The position numbers were made by a program, and so were the translations under genes. Below, piece after piece: positions 19,698 through 30,635 of a DNA stretch of 64,000 bases. Source of the DNA: Elymus sibiricus (taxonomy: Eukaryota; Streptophyta; Magnoliopsida; Poales; Poaceae); the NCBI GenBank assembly GCA_039707655.1, contig CM077665.1, forward strand, positions 311,550,486-311,614,485, read 5' to 3'. Under the pieces are notes generated by a model. It had not been told where the DNA came from and searched no databases. It saw only the letters and a program-made list of their open reading frames with translations. Each line of letters opens with the position of its first letter. Position 1 is the first letter of the stretch.

Positions 19698-22600
19698 ATG
19701 ACGAAGGGGAAGACGGAGAAGGCCGAGTGCGCCAAGAAGGGAGCCAAGGCGAAGAAGCCGTCGGGCGCCCGGACTGCAGTGCTGCCGGGGTGGATCCAGG
19801 GGGATTTCCTCCGGTCGACCGTCAAGGCGGAGGACGTCCAGAACCTTGTCGACGACGGGCTGATTGCCGAAGGGTCGTGGAGGCTGTCGGAGGGGGAGAC
19901 CGAGCCGGAGCCGCGTGACGGCGAGCGAGTCCTCCTCCTCACCCACGTCGAGCGAGGTTTTTCCATGCCTCCCCATCCATTCATCCGCGGTTTCTTGAAC
20001 TATTTCGGGGCGCAACTCCACCATTTTCCTCCGAATGCTATTGCGTATCTCGCTGCTTTCATAACTCTGTGCGAATGCTTCTTGGGTTGTTCTCCACACT
20101 GGGGCTTGTTCAAACACATATTCACCATTAGGTCTCAGTGTGTCAAAAAAGCCAATCCTAGCGATAGCAAGACCCATGTCATCCAGCTGTGCGGTGGCCT
20201 GGGACTCCAAAAGAGAGGTAGGAGTGCGTTTCCGTCAATGACTTTTCCTGAATCTGTTCGGGGCTGGCAGTCGACATGGTTTTACTGCAAAGATGTAGCA
20301 TCCCCCAATATGTCGACTGGCCTTCCTCCCTTCACATTGGATCGACCTACCACTCCCAGAACACTGAACGTGGCAGAGGGAGAGAAAGTCCAGGTAGGGA
20401 TTTTAGTGAATGCAGTAGTAGATCTGATCCGTGGCGGAGTGACTGGTATGGATCTCTTAGAGGCGTTTCTCAGTCGACGAATCCAGCCTCTTCAAGCCAG
20501 GTATCACACTATGTGGCATTATTTGGGCCCCGAGGATACCACTCGGACACATCCAGAGGAAGTTTCCGACGAGACTGTTGCCCAGTGGCTCAGGAGCATC
20601 ACCAGAGCCTGTGATAATCCTTTGGGAGCCAAGCGAATTTTCCCTTCTCTGCTTTGAACCCACCGACGAACCTGGTGAGTTATATCTTTGTCGAGTGCTT
20701 TCATGTTTCGTCGAGTGACAGGGCCTTCAGTCGACTGACTTTACAGTTTGTATCTTGCAGGAGTTTACGAACATGTATTCGCCCGTGCCGAATGGAGAGC
20801 AGCCTGAGGACGGAGAAGAGAGCGCAGGCGGCAGCGCAGACGTCGACTATGTCGACGACAGCGAAGGCAGCGACGACGACCTGGAAGAGATCGAGGAAGA
20901 AGTCCAGGCTCGTCCACGCGTCGAGCGTCGTACCAAACAGCGCGAAGATCCAGAAGCTGCTCCAAGCAAAACCTTGGCATCGAGCACCAGGAATCCGAAG
21001 CGTGACCGAGTGGCGACACCTGAGTCGATTGAAAAGGTCGCGAAACAGCCCAGGCCTGACGCACCAAAACCCCAGAAGGCTCTGCCTCGCATGAAGATCA
21101 ACGTGCCAATTGCCTCAACGTAAGTATTCATTTTCTTTTTCTGCTGTTGTGAAACTTCGTGTCTTTGCTGACCGAGTGAAATTTATTCGCCAGAGCTGCT
21201 ACCTCGGTGACGTCGCCTCTGCGGGACGAGGGGGATCACATGGAAGTGGACACTCCTGACGTGGCCACCTCTCAACGCGGTATAGTAAATCTTCACTGTA
21301 GACTGATTTTTTGAAGGCAACTTGTCGAATGAAATAAATTAATGTTGTCGATTGACAGTTGACGACGTCATCCATGTGGAAGACGACGAGGAGCCACAAC
21401 AGGGTGCTGAGGGTGAAGTTGTGGCCTTGGACACTCCACGCGTACGCACTCGGAGGACGTCATCTGGACAGGCACCACGTAGGTCGACTGCTGCGTCCTC
21501 TCAAGAGCTTGGTGATTCTTCCCGAGCCAGAACTGATCCTTTAGTCCCACTGTCGAGTGCCCCACCAGCGACTTCAACTCTTGTGGTTTCAGCGCCGATT
21601 GGGCAACCTCAAGCACCTCTCGTGACTTCAACTGCAGCACCGACTCATCTGGCACCTGCATACCCTCTGTACCACGTCCCAGAAGACCAGACTGGAGCGG
21701 CCAAAGAAGCCATGATCCAGGCTGGGCAAATGATGCTACGAACGAAGGAGGCGTATGAGGCCAGCAAGTTAGCCTATGATGCCAGCTTAGCGCTTCAAGC
21801 CAATGTTCGAGTAAGTGCGATTGTAAGTTCATTTCCGATTGAATTCCTGTCCAACTTGACTTTACACCCACTGGGTGTTTTCTTCAGATGCATACTTGCT
21901 TGCTTTCTTCTCGAATAGATCAGGCCTTAGTTGAGTAGTTTCTGGTCCAGTGGGGGCACGCTGAGTGCACCCACTGGGTGTAGTCCCCGAGACCGCTGTT
22001 GAATGACGAAGACATCGGCAGGGGTCTTAGATTCGTTTTGAAAGTTGCTTGTCACTCGACAGGACGGACCTGGTCGAGTGATAGTAGGTCCAGTGGGGGC
22101 ACGCTGAGTGCACCCACTGGGTGTAGTCCCCGAGACCGCCGTCGAGTGTTTGCATCGGCGGGGGTCTGATAGAGACAATGTTTGCTTGTTTGCTTCTTCT
22201 TTTTTATACTCGGACAGGTCGGACCTGGTCGAGTGATATCTGGTCCAGTGGGGGCACGCTGAGTGCACCCACTGGGTGTAGTCCCCGAGACTACTGTCGA
22301 TCGTTTACGATGGGCAGTAGTCTTAAGAACTATCCTGGAGGTTTCATGGACATCATTTCCATCAACCATGATATGACGCTGTATAGGGGTGTGGGGTGGG
22401 GCGGCGGGCCGCCTTCCAGTCGACTGAACTTGTACCTTTCCACTCGGGAGTAGAGAAATATTCATGTCGACTGAACTACTTCTTTGCTGATTTCAAAAAG
22501 CCTGTGAGCTCGGGACCAAGTACGTCGACCTGGAGAAGGAGAAGAATCAGCTCGAACTGGATCTGGAGGTGTCTAAGAACAATCTGGACCGTGCGCAAAC

Positions 22601-23559
22601 TGAGCTGAGGACCCTGGGAGGTAATTTTTGTCGACCAGCTATACTATCACTTTCATCTTCCATCCTTTGAACCGAGTGTATCCACTCGAACAGACGTACG
22701 TGATGAGAACCGCTGACTCCAAGCGCGACTCAACAATGCTATTTCTTTAGATACCATGAAGAAGGCGCTTGAAGACAAGGACAAGGCACTCGCCGATGCT
22801 CAGAAGGTGGCGAGGGAGAAAACCGAGGCTGCTGAGAAGAAGCTTGCTGCAGCCAATAAGTTGGAGGAAGAAAACGCCAAACTCAAGCAGGAAAAGGCCG
22901 ACTGGATCCAGAAGTTTGAGCAGCTGACCGAGAGAAGGAGCACCCTGGAGAAATACTTGGGAGACTTCGCGAAGAAGATGGTCGGCATGCTTGAAGGTAA
23001 CTTTCTTCCGTCGAGTGAATTTCTTTGATTTCTTCAGAACGGCAGTGTGATCATCTTTTCATTTTCTCTTCACGCAGAATTCTGTCAAGATTTTGAAAAG
23101 GAAACTGAGGAGATCGAGCCAAATCTGGATCCCACCAAATCACCTGTCGGGGACGCCGTGGCCATGGACATGTTTCGACTTGAAGCTCGTCTCAGGAGTG
23201 TCCAAGGATATGTCACTCTACTGAGGGATGCGCTGGAGAAGGTCGACAAAGAACTGTGGCCAGAAGACTCCCTCCAGACTGACCTCGAGTCGATGATGAC
23301 CCGCCTCAATGAGATTCCTGGTCGAGTGCAAGCATGGAAGAAATCTGCCGCACACTGCGGTGCTGATGTGGCACTTTCACTCGTCCGGGTTCATTGCAAG
23401 GAGGCCAGGGAGGACAAACTGAAGGCTCTCCGAGTGATCAACACAAAGAAACTTCAATTTGAAGACTTCATGGAGACCTTCATCGAAGCAGCCACTCGGA
23501 TCGCTGACGGGATTGATCTGGACACCTACGTCGAGCCCGCGAGCCCCACTGGTGCTTGA
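19698..23559 (+). CDS. Element C antisense gene: transposon-domain and coiled-coil protein, seven exons
   Basis: Predicted exons: 19698 to about 20686, 20761-21119, 21194-21279, 21359-21810, about 22501-22620, 22751-22996 and 23078-23559, with GT donors and AG acceptors visible. Exon 1 starts MTKGKTEKAECAKKGAK and carries a domain of the 'putative gypsy type transposon' kind (Transposase_28; VERGFSMPPHPFIRGFLNYF). Exons 2-4 are acidic and low-complexity, exons 5-6 are coiled coil (EKEKNQLELDLEVSKNNL), and exon 7 is a helical tail with WKKSAAHCGADVALS. Exons 6 and 7 join in frame. A TGA at 20655 just before the first donor is either a nonsense mutation or means the exon ends earlier. The gene runs against gag-pol. 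Function unknown; nuclear or particle roles are guesses. Confidence 0.72.
21811..22500 (+). repeat. Intron with three hairpin-bearing repeats
   Basis: This is the longest intron of the C antisense gene. A block starting CCAGTGGGGGCACGCTGAGT occurs at 21947, 22090 and 22245. Each forms a hairpin with CCAGTGGG/CCCACTGG arms and an inner GCAC/GTGC pair, followed by GTGTAGTCCCCGAGAC. Spacing is 143 and 155 bases. Confidence 0.75.
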
Positions 23560-24864
23560 AAAATACTTTACTCGTAGCTAAAACTTTATTTGCCTCGGTA
23601 TGCCAAGTGATGGTGTAACAGATTAAAACTTCGTTCGGGCCTTGGGCCTGAGTACTTTCCTTTGCGCGAATAACTTTTAACCGCGCTAGAGATTCTGGAT
23701 TTATCTGCATTTTGCTTTCCGATCTCTTGCTTGGTTAAGTTTGCTCGTTACTCGGAAGGATTTCGAACTTAGGCGGAAACTGGTTCGCGGCTAAGTCCCC
23801 GAGTGAGAGGATTGCTCGTCACTCGGAGAAGTTTTGAACTTAGACGAAAACTGGTTCGCAGCTAAGTTTCCGAGTGAATGGAATACTATCCACTCGGAAA
23901 GGTTTTCAACTTAGGCGAAAACTGTTTCGCACCTAAGCCCCTGAGTGAGAGGATCGCTCGTCACTCGGAGAAGGTTTGAACTTAGACGAAGACTGGTTCG
24001 CAGCTAGGTTTCCGAGTGAATGGAATACTATCCACTCGGAAGGGTTTTTAACTTAGGCGAAAACTGGTTCGCAGCTAAGTCCCCGAGTGAGAGGATCGCT
24101 CATCACTCGCAGTAGTTTTGAACTTAGATGAAGACTGGTTCGCAGCTAAGTTTCCGAGTGAATGGAATACTATCCACTAGGAAGGGTTTTTAACTTAGGC
24201 AAAAACTGGTTCGCAGCTAAGCCCCCGAGTGAGAGGATTGCTCGTCACTCGGAGTAGTTTTGAACTTAGATGAAGACTGGTTCGCAACTAAGTTTCCGAG
24301 TGAATGGAATACGATCCACTCGGAAGGGTTTTTAACTTAGGCGAAAACTGGTTCACAGCTAAGCCCCCGAGTGAGAGGATCGCTCGTCACTCGGAGTAGT
24401 TTTGAACTTAGACAAAGACTGGTTCGCAGCTAAGTTTTCGAGTGAATGGAATACTATCCACTCGGAAGGGTTTTTAACTTAGGTTAAAACTGGTTCGCAG
24501 CTAAGCCCCCGAGTGAGAGGATCGCTCGTCACTCGGAGTAGTTTTGAACTTAGACGAAGACTGGTTCGCAGCTAAGTTTCCGAGTGAATGGAATACAATC
24601 CACTCGGAAGGGTTTTTAACTTAGGCGAAAACTGGTTCGCAGCTAAGCCCCTGAGTGAGAGGATCGCTCGTCACTCGGAGAAGGTTTGAACTTAGAAGAA
24701 GACTGGTTCGCAGCTAAGTTTCCGAGTGAGAGGATTGCTCGTCACTCGGAGTAGTTTTTGAATGCGAAATTGTGCAATCGGAATCGACAATAGACTGCAG
24801 GAGTCATAACTTTAACAAATGGAACTGTCTGGAGTACTCTTATTACATCAAAACAACTCAGTCG
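23560..24864. repeat. 71/142-bp dyad minisatellite between convergent genes of C
   Basis: From about 23735 to 24765, two alternating 71-base half-units give a 142-base period, about 14 half-units. Each half-unit starts with an inverted repeat: CCGAGTG, 14 bases, then CACTCGG. It continues with an AACTTAG box and CTGGTTCGCAGCTAAG. The array lies between the antisense gene stop (23559) and the pol stop (24865). Hypervariable tandem repeats in the 3' region are known for Tat-lineage elements. Confidence 0.9.
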
Positions 24865-26722
24865 TCAAGTATAAAAACGTCGAACTAGATCCGCGTTCCA
24901 GGCGCGCGGCTCGTCGATATTCTTCTTGAGGTTGAAGAGGCGGTAAGCTCCATTGTTCAATACTTTGGTGACGACGAAAGGGCCTTCCCATGCCGGGGCC
25001 AGCTTGTGAGGTCGCTGCTGCTCCACTCGGAGCACAAGATCTCCTTCATGGAACGACCGACTCTTGACGTGCCTTGCATGGAAGCGGCGCAGATCTTGCT
25101 GATATACAGTCGACCCAATCAGAGCCATCTCGCGTTCTTCTTCCAGGAGATCAACACCGTCTTGTCGTGCTTGCTCAGCCTCAGCCTTAGAGTACAGGTC
25201 TACTCGGGGAGAATTGTGAAGGACATCACTTGGCAAAACGGCTTCAGCTCCATACACCATGAAGAAAGGAGTGCGCCCAGTCGACCGGTTCGGAGTCGTC
25301 CTCAAGCCCCACAGAACAGACGGCAATTCAGTGACCCAAGCTCCAGCTGCATGATCGAGATCCCGCATGAGTCGAGGCTTCAGCCCTTGAAGCATAAGGC
25401 CATTTGCTCGCTCAGCTTGACCGTTAGTCTGAGGGTGTGCAATGGATGCGTAATCCACCCGAGTGCCTTAAGAGGAGCAAAAGTGTCTGAACTCTTCCGA
25501 GTCAAAGTTTGAGCCGTTGTCTGTAATGATACTGTGGGGAACTCCATACTGGAATGTTATCTCTTTCATGAATTTGATGGTAGTGCGCGAGTTCAGCTTC
25601 TTTATGGGTTTAGCCTCAATCCACTTAGTGAACTTGTCGACTGCTACAAGCAAATGAGTGAATCCACTCTGGCCTGTTCGAAGGGGTCCGACCATATCCA
25701 AACCCCATACAACAAACGGCCAGACGAGTGGAATAGTCTTCAAGGCAGATGCAGGCTTGTGCGACAAGTTTGAATAGAACTGGCACCCTTCATAGTGATC
25801 AACAATCTCCTTAGCCATCTCGTTGGCGCGCGGCCAGAAGAAACCAGCCCGGTATGCCTTGGCAACAATTGTCCTAGAGGACGCATGATGACCACAGGTT
25901 CCCGAGTGAATCTCCTCCAAAATCAGTCGACCTTCTTCAGGAGAGATACACCGCCGAGTCACGCCAGTTACGCTTTCACTGTAAAGTTGTCCATCCATAA
26001 CAGTAAAGGCCTTGGATCTGCGGACGATCTGTCGAGCTTCAACCTCTTCATCTGGGAGTTCTTGCCTCAGAATGTATGCGATGTAAGGCACTGTCCAGTT
26101 GGGCGTGATCACCAAGATCTCCATGACCATATCTATGACTGCTGGGACATCGACTTCAGTCGGATCAGAGGTGCTCTTTGCTTGCGGGGGCTCTTCAATG
26201 AAGGGATCTTCCTGCACTGAAGGAGTATGTAGGTGTTCTAGAAACACGTTGCTGGGGACAGGCTTCCGAGTAGATCCAATCTTCGCTAGCTCATCAGCTG
26301 CCTGATTCTTCACTAGGGAACATGATGGAGTTCCAAACCTTCGAACTTCTTCTCAAGCTTTCTTACTGCATTGCAGTATCCAGTCATAGCAGGGTTCCTG
26401 ACATCCCACTCCTGCATCACCTGATTGACCACCAAATCAGAGTCACCGTATACCATCAGGCGCCGGACGCCGAGTGAGACGGCCATACGCAACACGTATA
26501 AGAGTGCTTCATATTCAGCTTCATTATTGGAGGAATCAAAGTGAATCTGCAGGACATAACTGAGTTTATCGCCTTTTCGGGATACCAATACTATGCCAGC
26601 AACAGACCCATTCAGCATCTTCGAGCCGTCAAAAAACATGGTCCAGTGTGCCGAGTGGATTTGGATTGGCTGCTGCTGTTCTATCCACTCGGCCAGGAAA
26701 TCAGCAAGTGCCTGAGACTTGA
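24865..26722 (-). pseudogene. Element C second RNase H and integrase
   Basis: It reads right to left from the E insertion. First comes an archaeal-type RNase H (MFFDGSKMLNGS and NNEAEYEALLYVL), the hallmark of the Tat lineage. A frameshift or stop near 26310 precedes the integrase ORF (26313-25468) with zinc finger SGTCGHHASS and GCQFYS. The first Cys of the finger is Tyr (HYEGCQ). The core shows WGLDMVG, TDNGSNF and, after another frameshift near 25465, NGQAERANG. The frame ends with LVRRFYT and the stop at 24865. Integrase would insert the DNA copy into the genome; this copy cannot. Confidence 0.88.
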
Positions 26723-27587
26723 TGATATGGGGTGTCCCGATCTTCTCAGTAAGCGGCGGCGGTGATGATGATGGTGTAGGATAACTTGTATGTCGCCGAT
26801 GAACTCTCCCTCGCTTGATCCCTGATGCCAATGCAAAAGGTCTCAACCCTTTGGATATTCACAACGTCACACACTTGCGCACGCAGCCGTCGACCACGAA
26901 CGGTTAGAATTGCAATATACTAATTCCCAATGGAACAGCAGATCACACTTGACTTGCAGTATATAATCACCAGATCGATACGAATTGGTGATGAGGATTC
27001 AAGATGAATGCTTACAAGCAATCTCATGAACTAGGGTTTATCTTAAACGTGGTCTAACTCTAACTAACCCTAAGGAAGAGTATTTATATCCTAAGATAGG
27101 TTGAGGGGGTACACGGGCCGTCAGCCCAAAAAGTCTGCGCGCAGGCAGCACGGTAGTACTGCTTGAGCATGCGGTACTACCGCTCCAAGCGGTACTACCG
27201 CTTAAGTTCCGCTCTACTACCGGTTAGCTCGAAAAGATACCAGTAGTTTTTACGGTAGTAGGGGCGGTAGTACCGCCTCAAGCGGTACTACCGCTGGGGT
27301 GGGGCGGTACTACCGCCCTGGGAGTTGCAGAAGCCTCCTCCCAGCTCAGCTGCATTGCCTCCTTGCTCTCCTTCTTGCCCCAAGTTGCTCCTTGCGCCAT
27401 GCCTTCCTCTCCAATGTACCTAATGACACATACACACAAGGATTTAGGCAGTATAAAGCTCTCATCAAAATAATTGGCATTATCAACTAAGAGAGAATTC
27501 ACCTGTTGTTCATCATTGGCTAGGCTTAATATTTCCTTCCAGCTGAGACAATTAGAATCATCGTATTCATAGAATATATCCTCATCA
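26723..27587 (-). repeat. Element E LTR 1 (left, 3' end)
   Basis: Starts TGATATGGGG, ends CCTCATCA. It contains a cluster of 13-base palindromes GCGGTA-C/G-TACCGC between about 27165 and 27320. Confidence 0.93.
27165..27320. promoter_or_regulatory. Clustered GCGGTACTACCGC palindromes in E LTR
   Basis: At least five copies of GCGGTA-N-TACCGC plus degenerate halves lie within about 155 bases. The cluster is repeated in LTR 2 (about 31078-31233) and LTR 3 (about 34991-35146). It could be a protein-binding array or simply hairpin-prone DNA; the sequence does not decide. Confidence 0.5.
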
Positions 27588-29446
27588 TCCTCCCTTTCTT
27601 CAAGAAAAGCCGTCCTCGGCTTTGGGTAAGCTGAAAATGGCAGAAACAAAAAGAACAACGTGTACGCATAATATATGTATAGATAACGTGTTGTATCATT
27701 TTTGTTGTCATGAAAAAGATGCCCAGTATGCAATATGCAACTTAAATTGTAAGTATAAGTGAAGTTCATATAGTCATGACCAGAATGAGGAACACACATG
27801 TACAATGTCTTATTGTTTAGTATTAAGTCCAAAGTCCTCACAGAAGATCGATGATCAAATGTGCTATAAGCAAGGTCAAACCAGTCCAAAATATGCAAAG
27901 GTACATATATTGGATACCATGCTTCAACTGTGCCACGCTGATATATAGAACAAACGTAGGTATGTTCACGAGCACTACACGCAGCGGGTAAGATGCAACT
28001 CAGTTTGCAAATAAAAGTGAAGTCTAGAGCAGTAGCATATAAATGCAACAGGTGTTGGGACAACCACAATGGATTACATTCGGTTATAGCAAGATCAGAA
28101 CAACCCAACATAGCTGAAATTTTTGTTGGCCGCAAGAAATCAACTAGAACATAATGATATTTCATATTCTTATGAAAATGAGCGACCGTCCCACAACACA
28201 ATGATTTTGTCACATAGCATATAGGATGCAAAACAGCAAGTTTCAAATCAGCAATCCTATCACAGGTAATGCATATGTGATCCACCAGAAAATTATCAGT
28301 CATGCTATATTCACCAATTAAATTAAAAATGAAACTATAGGCATATGTGCTAGAATTTAGATGTGAAATTTCAGAAATCTTCTTCATAGCACTACGCAAA
28401 CTAATAGGTTCATTGAGCAGGATGGAATACACAATATCAACGGGTGGTATTCTAGTAAGTAGTTCGTTATGTGTTATCAGTACCACATGATCAGAATTTG
28501 AATTTAGCAAAGTATCACATGGTGCTGAAATATTTGGACTGATCAACGCACAAGAATCAACCAGCAAAGGAATAGACTCACTGAATGCCTCATTGGCTGG
28601 TTGCAGCTCAAAATTAGTACCAGTATCAATGTCAATCTCCTGAGATGTAGCAGGTACTAGAAAATCTTGCGCAAGTGGTGATTCAGGTTGTACGACATGC
28701 TGCTCCCTTTCTTCAAAAACAACCTGCACATCAGAAGACACAACACTAGGAGCAATTGGGAGCATAGGTTGTACAACAGATGGCTCCCTTTCTTCAAAAG
28801 CAACCTGGATATCACAAGAAACAACACTAGGAGTAGACATGATTACGTTAGGTGAAACCTGACTTGTCTCATTAACATGTACTCCCAAGATTGTGTGATC
28901 ACGCAAATGCTCATTATTAACTATGGGAATAACAGGTGGACAGAGATTTTGACGTCTAACCTTCTGAAAATCCTTAAGTCGTGTATGTGCTAACCAAGTG
29001 TGCTTATTATGCCAAAAGAATACAGGATCGGTCTGAGCACTATCAAATTTAACCTTATGCTTATCACACCAAGGTTTTCCCAACAAAACGTGACAACAAT
29101 TAAGTGTTCTAGGAAGGACATCACAGCGCATGCTAACAGTGTAGCCATAAATGGTGATAGGAACATAAGCACGATGAGTAATTGGAAATGCCTCATCATA
29201 AGCAGCTAACGTATATGGCACAAGTTTGGTATATTTACGCAACTGTAGCTTGTTAACAACATCAATACTGACCAAGTTTGTGAGAGAATAATTATCAAGG
29301 ATCACTGCAGCAGGTCTACCTTCGATGTCTGCAGTAAAGTGGAACAAACCTGAATCAGGATGTACACCAAGATCTTCCTCCTCCCAGAATGCATCACTGC
29401 ACAAAAACTGTAATGGTAATGGCTTGTCCTTGAGAGGATTCACCAT
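27278..29446 (-). CDS. Element E unit 1 ORF: retropepsin-like protein reading into the LTR
   Basis: 722 codons from ATG at 29446. Residues about 30-175 resemble a retroviral protease fold of the chromovirus type (VLPRTLNCCHVLLGKPWCD), but the catalytic position reads ILDNYSLTNLVS, without D-S/T-G, so it is probably inactive. Residues about 205-265 hold a duplicated block (PSVVS-D-QV-FEERE). Residues about 300-600 are Cys/Tyr/His-rich and unrecognised. The last ~105 residues are encoded across the polypurine tract and inside the 3' LTR. No gag, reverse transcriptase or integrase accompanies it. The long undamaged frame suggests recent origin or selection. Confidence 0.7.
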   Translation of the reverse strand: MVNPLKDKPLPLQFLCSDAFWEEEDLGVHPDSGLFHFTADIEGRPAAVILDNYSLTNLVSIDVVNKLQLRKYTKLVPYTLAAYDEAFPITHRAYVPITIYGYTVSMRCDVLPRTLNCCHVLLGKPWCDKHKVKFDSAQTDPVFFWHNKHTWLAHTRLKDFQKVRRQNLCPPVIPIVNNEHLRDHTILGVHVNETSQVSPNVIMSTPSVVSCDIQVAFEEREPSVVQPMLPIAPSVVSSDVQVVFEEREQHVVQPESPLAQDFLVPATSQEIDIDTGTNFELQPANEAFSESIPLLVDSCALISPNISAPCDTLLNSNSDHVVLITHNELLTRIPPVDIVYSILLNEPISLRSAMKKISEISHLNSSTYAYSFIFNLIGEYSMTDNFLVDHICITCDRIADLKLAVLHPICYVTKSLCCGTVAHFHKNMKYHYVLVDFLRPTKISAMLGCSDLAITECNPLWLSQHLLHLYATALDFTFICKLSCILPAACSAREHTYVCSIYQRGTVEAWYPIYVPLHILDWFDLAYSTFDHRSSVRTLDLILNNKTLYMCVPHSGHDYMNFTYTYNLSCILHTGHLFHDNKNDTTRYLYIYYAYTLFFLFLPFSAYPKPRTAFLEEREDDEDIFYEYDDSNCLSWKEILSLANDEQQVNSLLVDNANYFDESFILPKSLCVCVIRYIGEEGMAQGATWGKKESKEAMQLSWEEASATPRAVVPPHPSGSTA
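27588..27600 (-). other. Element E polypurine tract, unit 1
   Basis: Minus strand AAGAAAGGGAGGA directly precedes the LTR start TGATGAGG. The second copy is at 31501-31513. Confidence 0.85.
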
Positions 29447-30614
29447 GATTAGGACATAAAAAGTATAGCAGATGTATATGGTGTACTCTCACAACTCACT
29501 CAAAAACTGACAAGAAAAGGAAATCTTACCGTTCCAAAGTGAATAGCAATGCGTACCCGTTCGGATGGAAGACTAGTGCACAGATGTGATGAAGTGAATA
29601 TCCGGGTATGAGAGCAATCACACGACAAACCAGGGTATATGGTGGAGCTTGGTTGGGATACCTAACAACACCAATTCACAAATCCTAGTGCTGATCGTGT
29701 GATACAAAAAGACCCACGGAAACTCACACGGTGGAGATAAATGGGGCAATTGCAACTCTGAAAATGAGCTCAAATTTGATGTATGTGTCGGAGGAATGCT
29801 CGTGTTGCAATGCACAGGGAGAGACGCTAGCAAAAAGCTCAAAAACAGGGCACAAGATTGCTCAATTCTACAAGTGCAAACAGCAAGATAATAAATACAG
29901 CACTGCAATAGATAGCAACAACTTCCGGCCACTGTTTCTCTCGTTTCTTTTTGTCTCTCTGTTTTTTTTTTTTTTTTGATACGCATTTTTTTTTTCTCTC
30001 TCTCTCTTTTTTTTTTTTTTGTTTCACAGCAGGTCACGTGAACAGTAACGTGAACAGTACCACGGGATTTTTTTTTTCTTTTTTTTTTTCAGACTTGAGC
30101 AACAAACAACAAATCTGATCTTGCCAATCGCAAAGATGCACTTACCAAAAACCAAGATGAGCAGCCCGTAGAGCATAAGGATATGCTAGTCTCAATAGGA
30201 AAGTGCTACGCAAAGGAAAGATTGGCTTGTCTATGGCTCACAAAAGGAAAGACTCGATTTAACTCGGATTGGAAAAAGGAAACCGGAAAGAAAACGCTAA
30301 AGGAAAATCCTAGACGCGATTCCGACGAACACAAGAACAAAAAGACGCCGACGAACACAAGAACAAAAAGACGCCGACGAACACAAGAACAAAAAGACGC
30401 GGATCAGAACAAAACCCTAGACACCGACTAGATGACACGGATGACAAAGTGACGCAAAAAGAAAGACACAACGACCAGCAACTAAAACTTGGAAACGATG
30501 CAATCTAGGCGATGGCAAAAACCCTAACCCTAATCTTTTTGTGAGGCTTTTTCTGGATAGGATGAAACACAGAACGAATCTACGGATGATTTGGTGGATG
30601 CTTACCGAGGAAAC
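29447..30614 (-). other. Element E unit 1 leader, non-coding
   Basis: About 1.2 kb between PBS and ORF with no gag. It includes long T and CT runs (about 29960-30090 on the plus strand), tandem GTGAACAGTA motifs, and a 27-base direct repeat (GACGAACACAAGAACAAAAA core, three copies) at about 30320-30400. Repeated in unit 2 at +3913. Confidence 0.7.
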
Positions 30615-30632
30615 GCTGGATATCTGATACCA
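30615..30632 (-). other. Element E primer binding site, unit 1
   Basis: Minus strand TGGTATCAGATATCCAGC starts three bases inside LTR 2. It resembles the initiator-Met tRNA type of primer site. The second copy is at 34528-34545. Confidence 0.85.
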
Positions 30633-30635
30633 AGA

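Noticed and set aside
23735..24765. Possible CRISPR array
   Set aside because: Units are contiguous 71-base tandem copies without unique spacers, in a plant retrotransposon. It is a minisatellite.
26313..26846. ORF starting MRPFALASGIKRG as an intact gene
   Set aside because: Its first ~40 codons lie in the E LTR and the rest is C RNase H; a chance fusion across an insertion boundary.
29950..30095. Poly-T/CT tracts as a LINE or SINE tail
   Set aside because: They lie inside the E internal region, are duplicated with it, and have no target duplication or LINE sequence beside them.
30527..30545. CCCTAA repeats as an interstitial telomere
   Set aside because: Only about two units, within the E leader and repeated at +3913; too short to mean anything.
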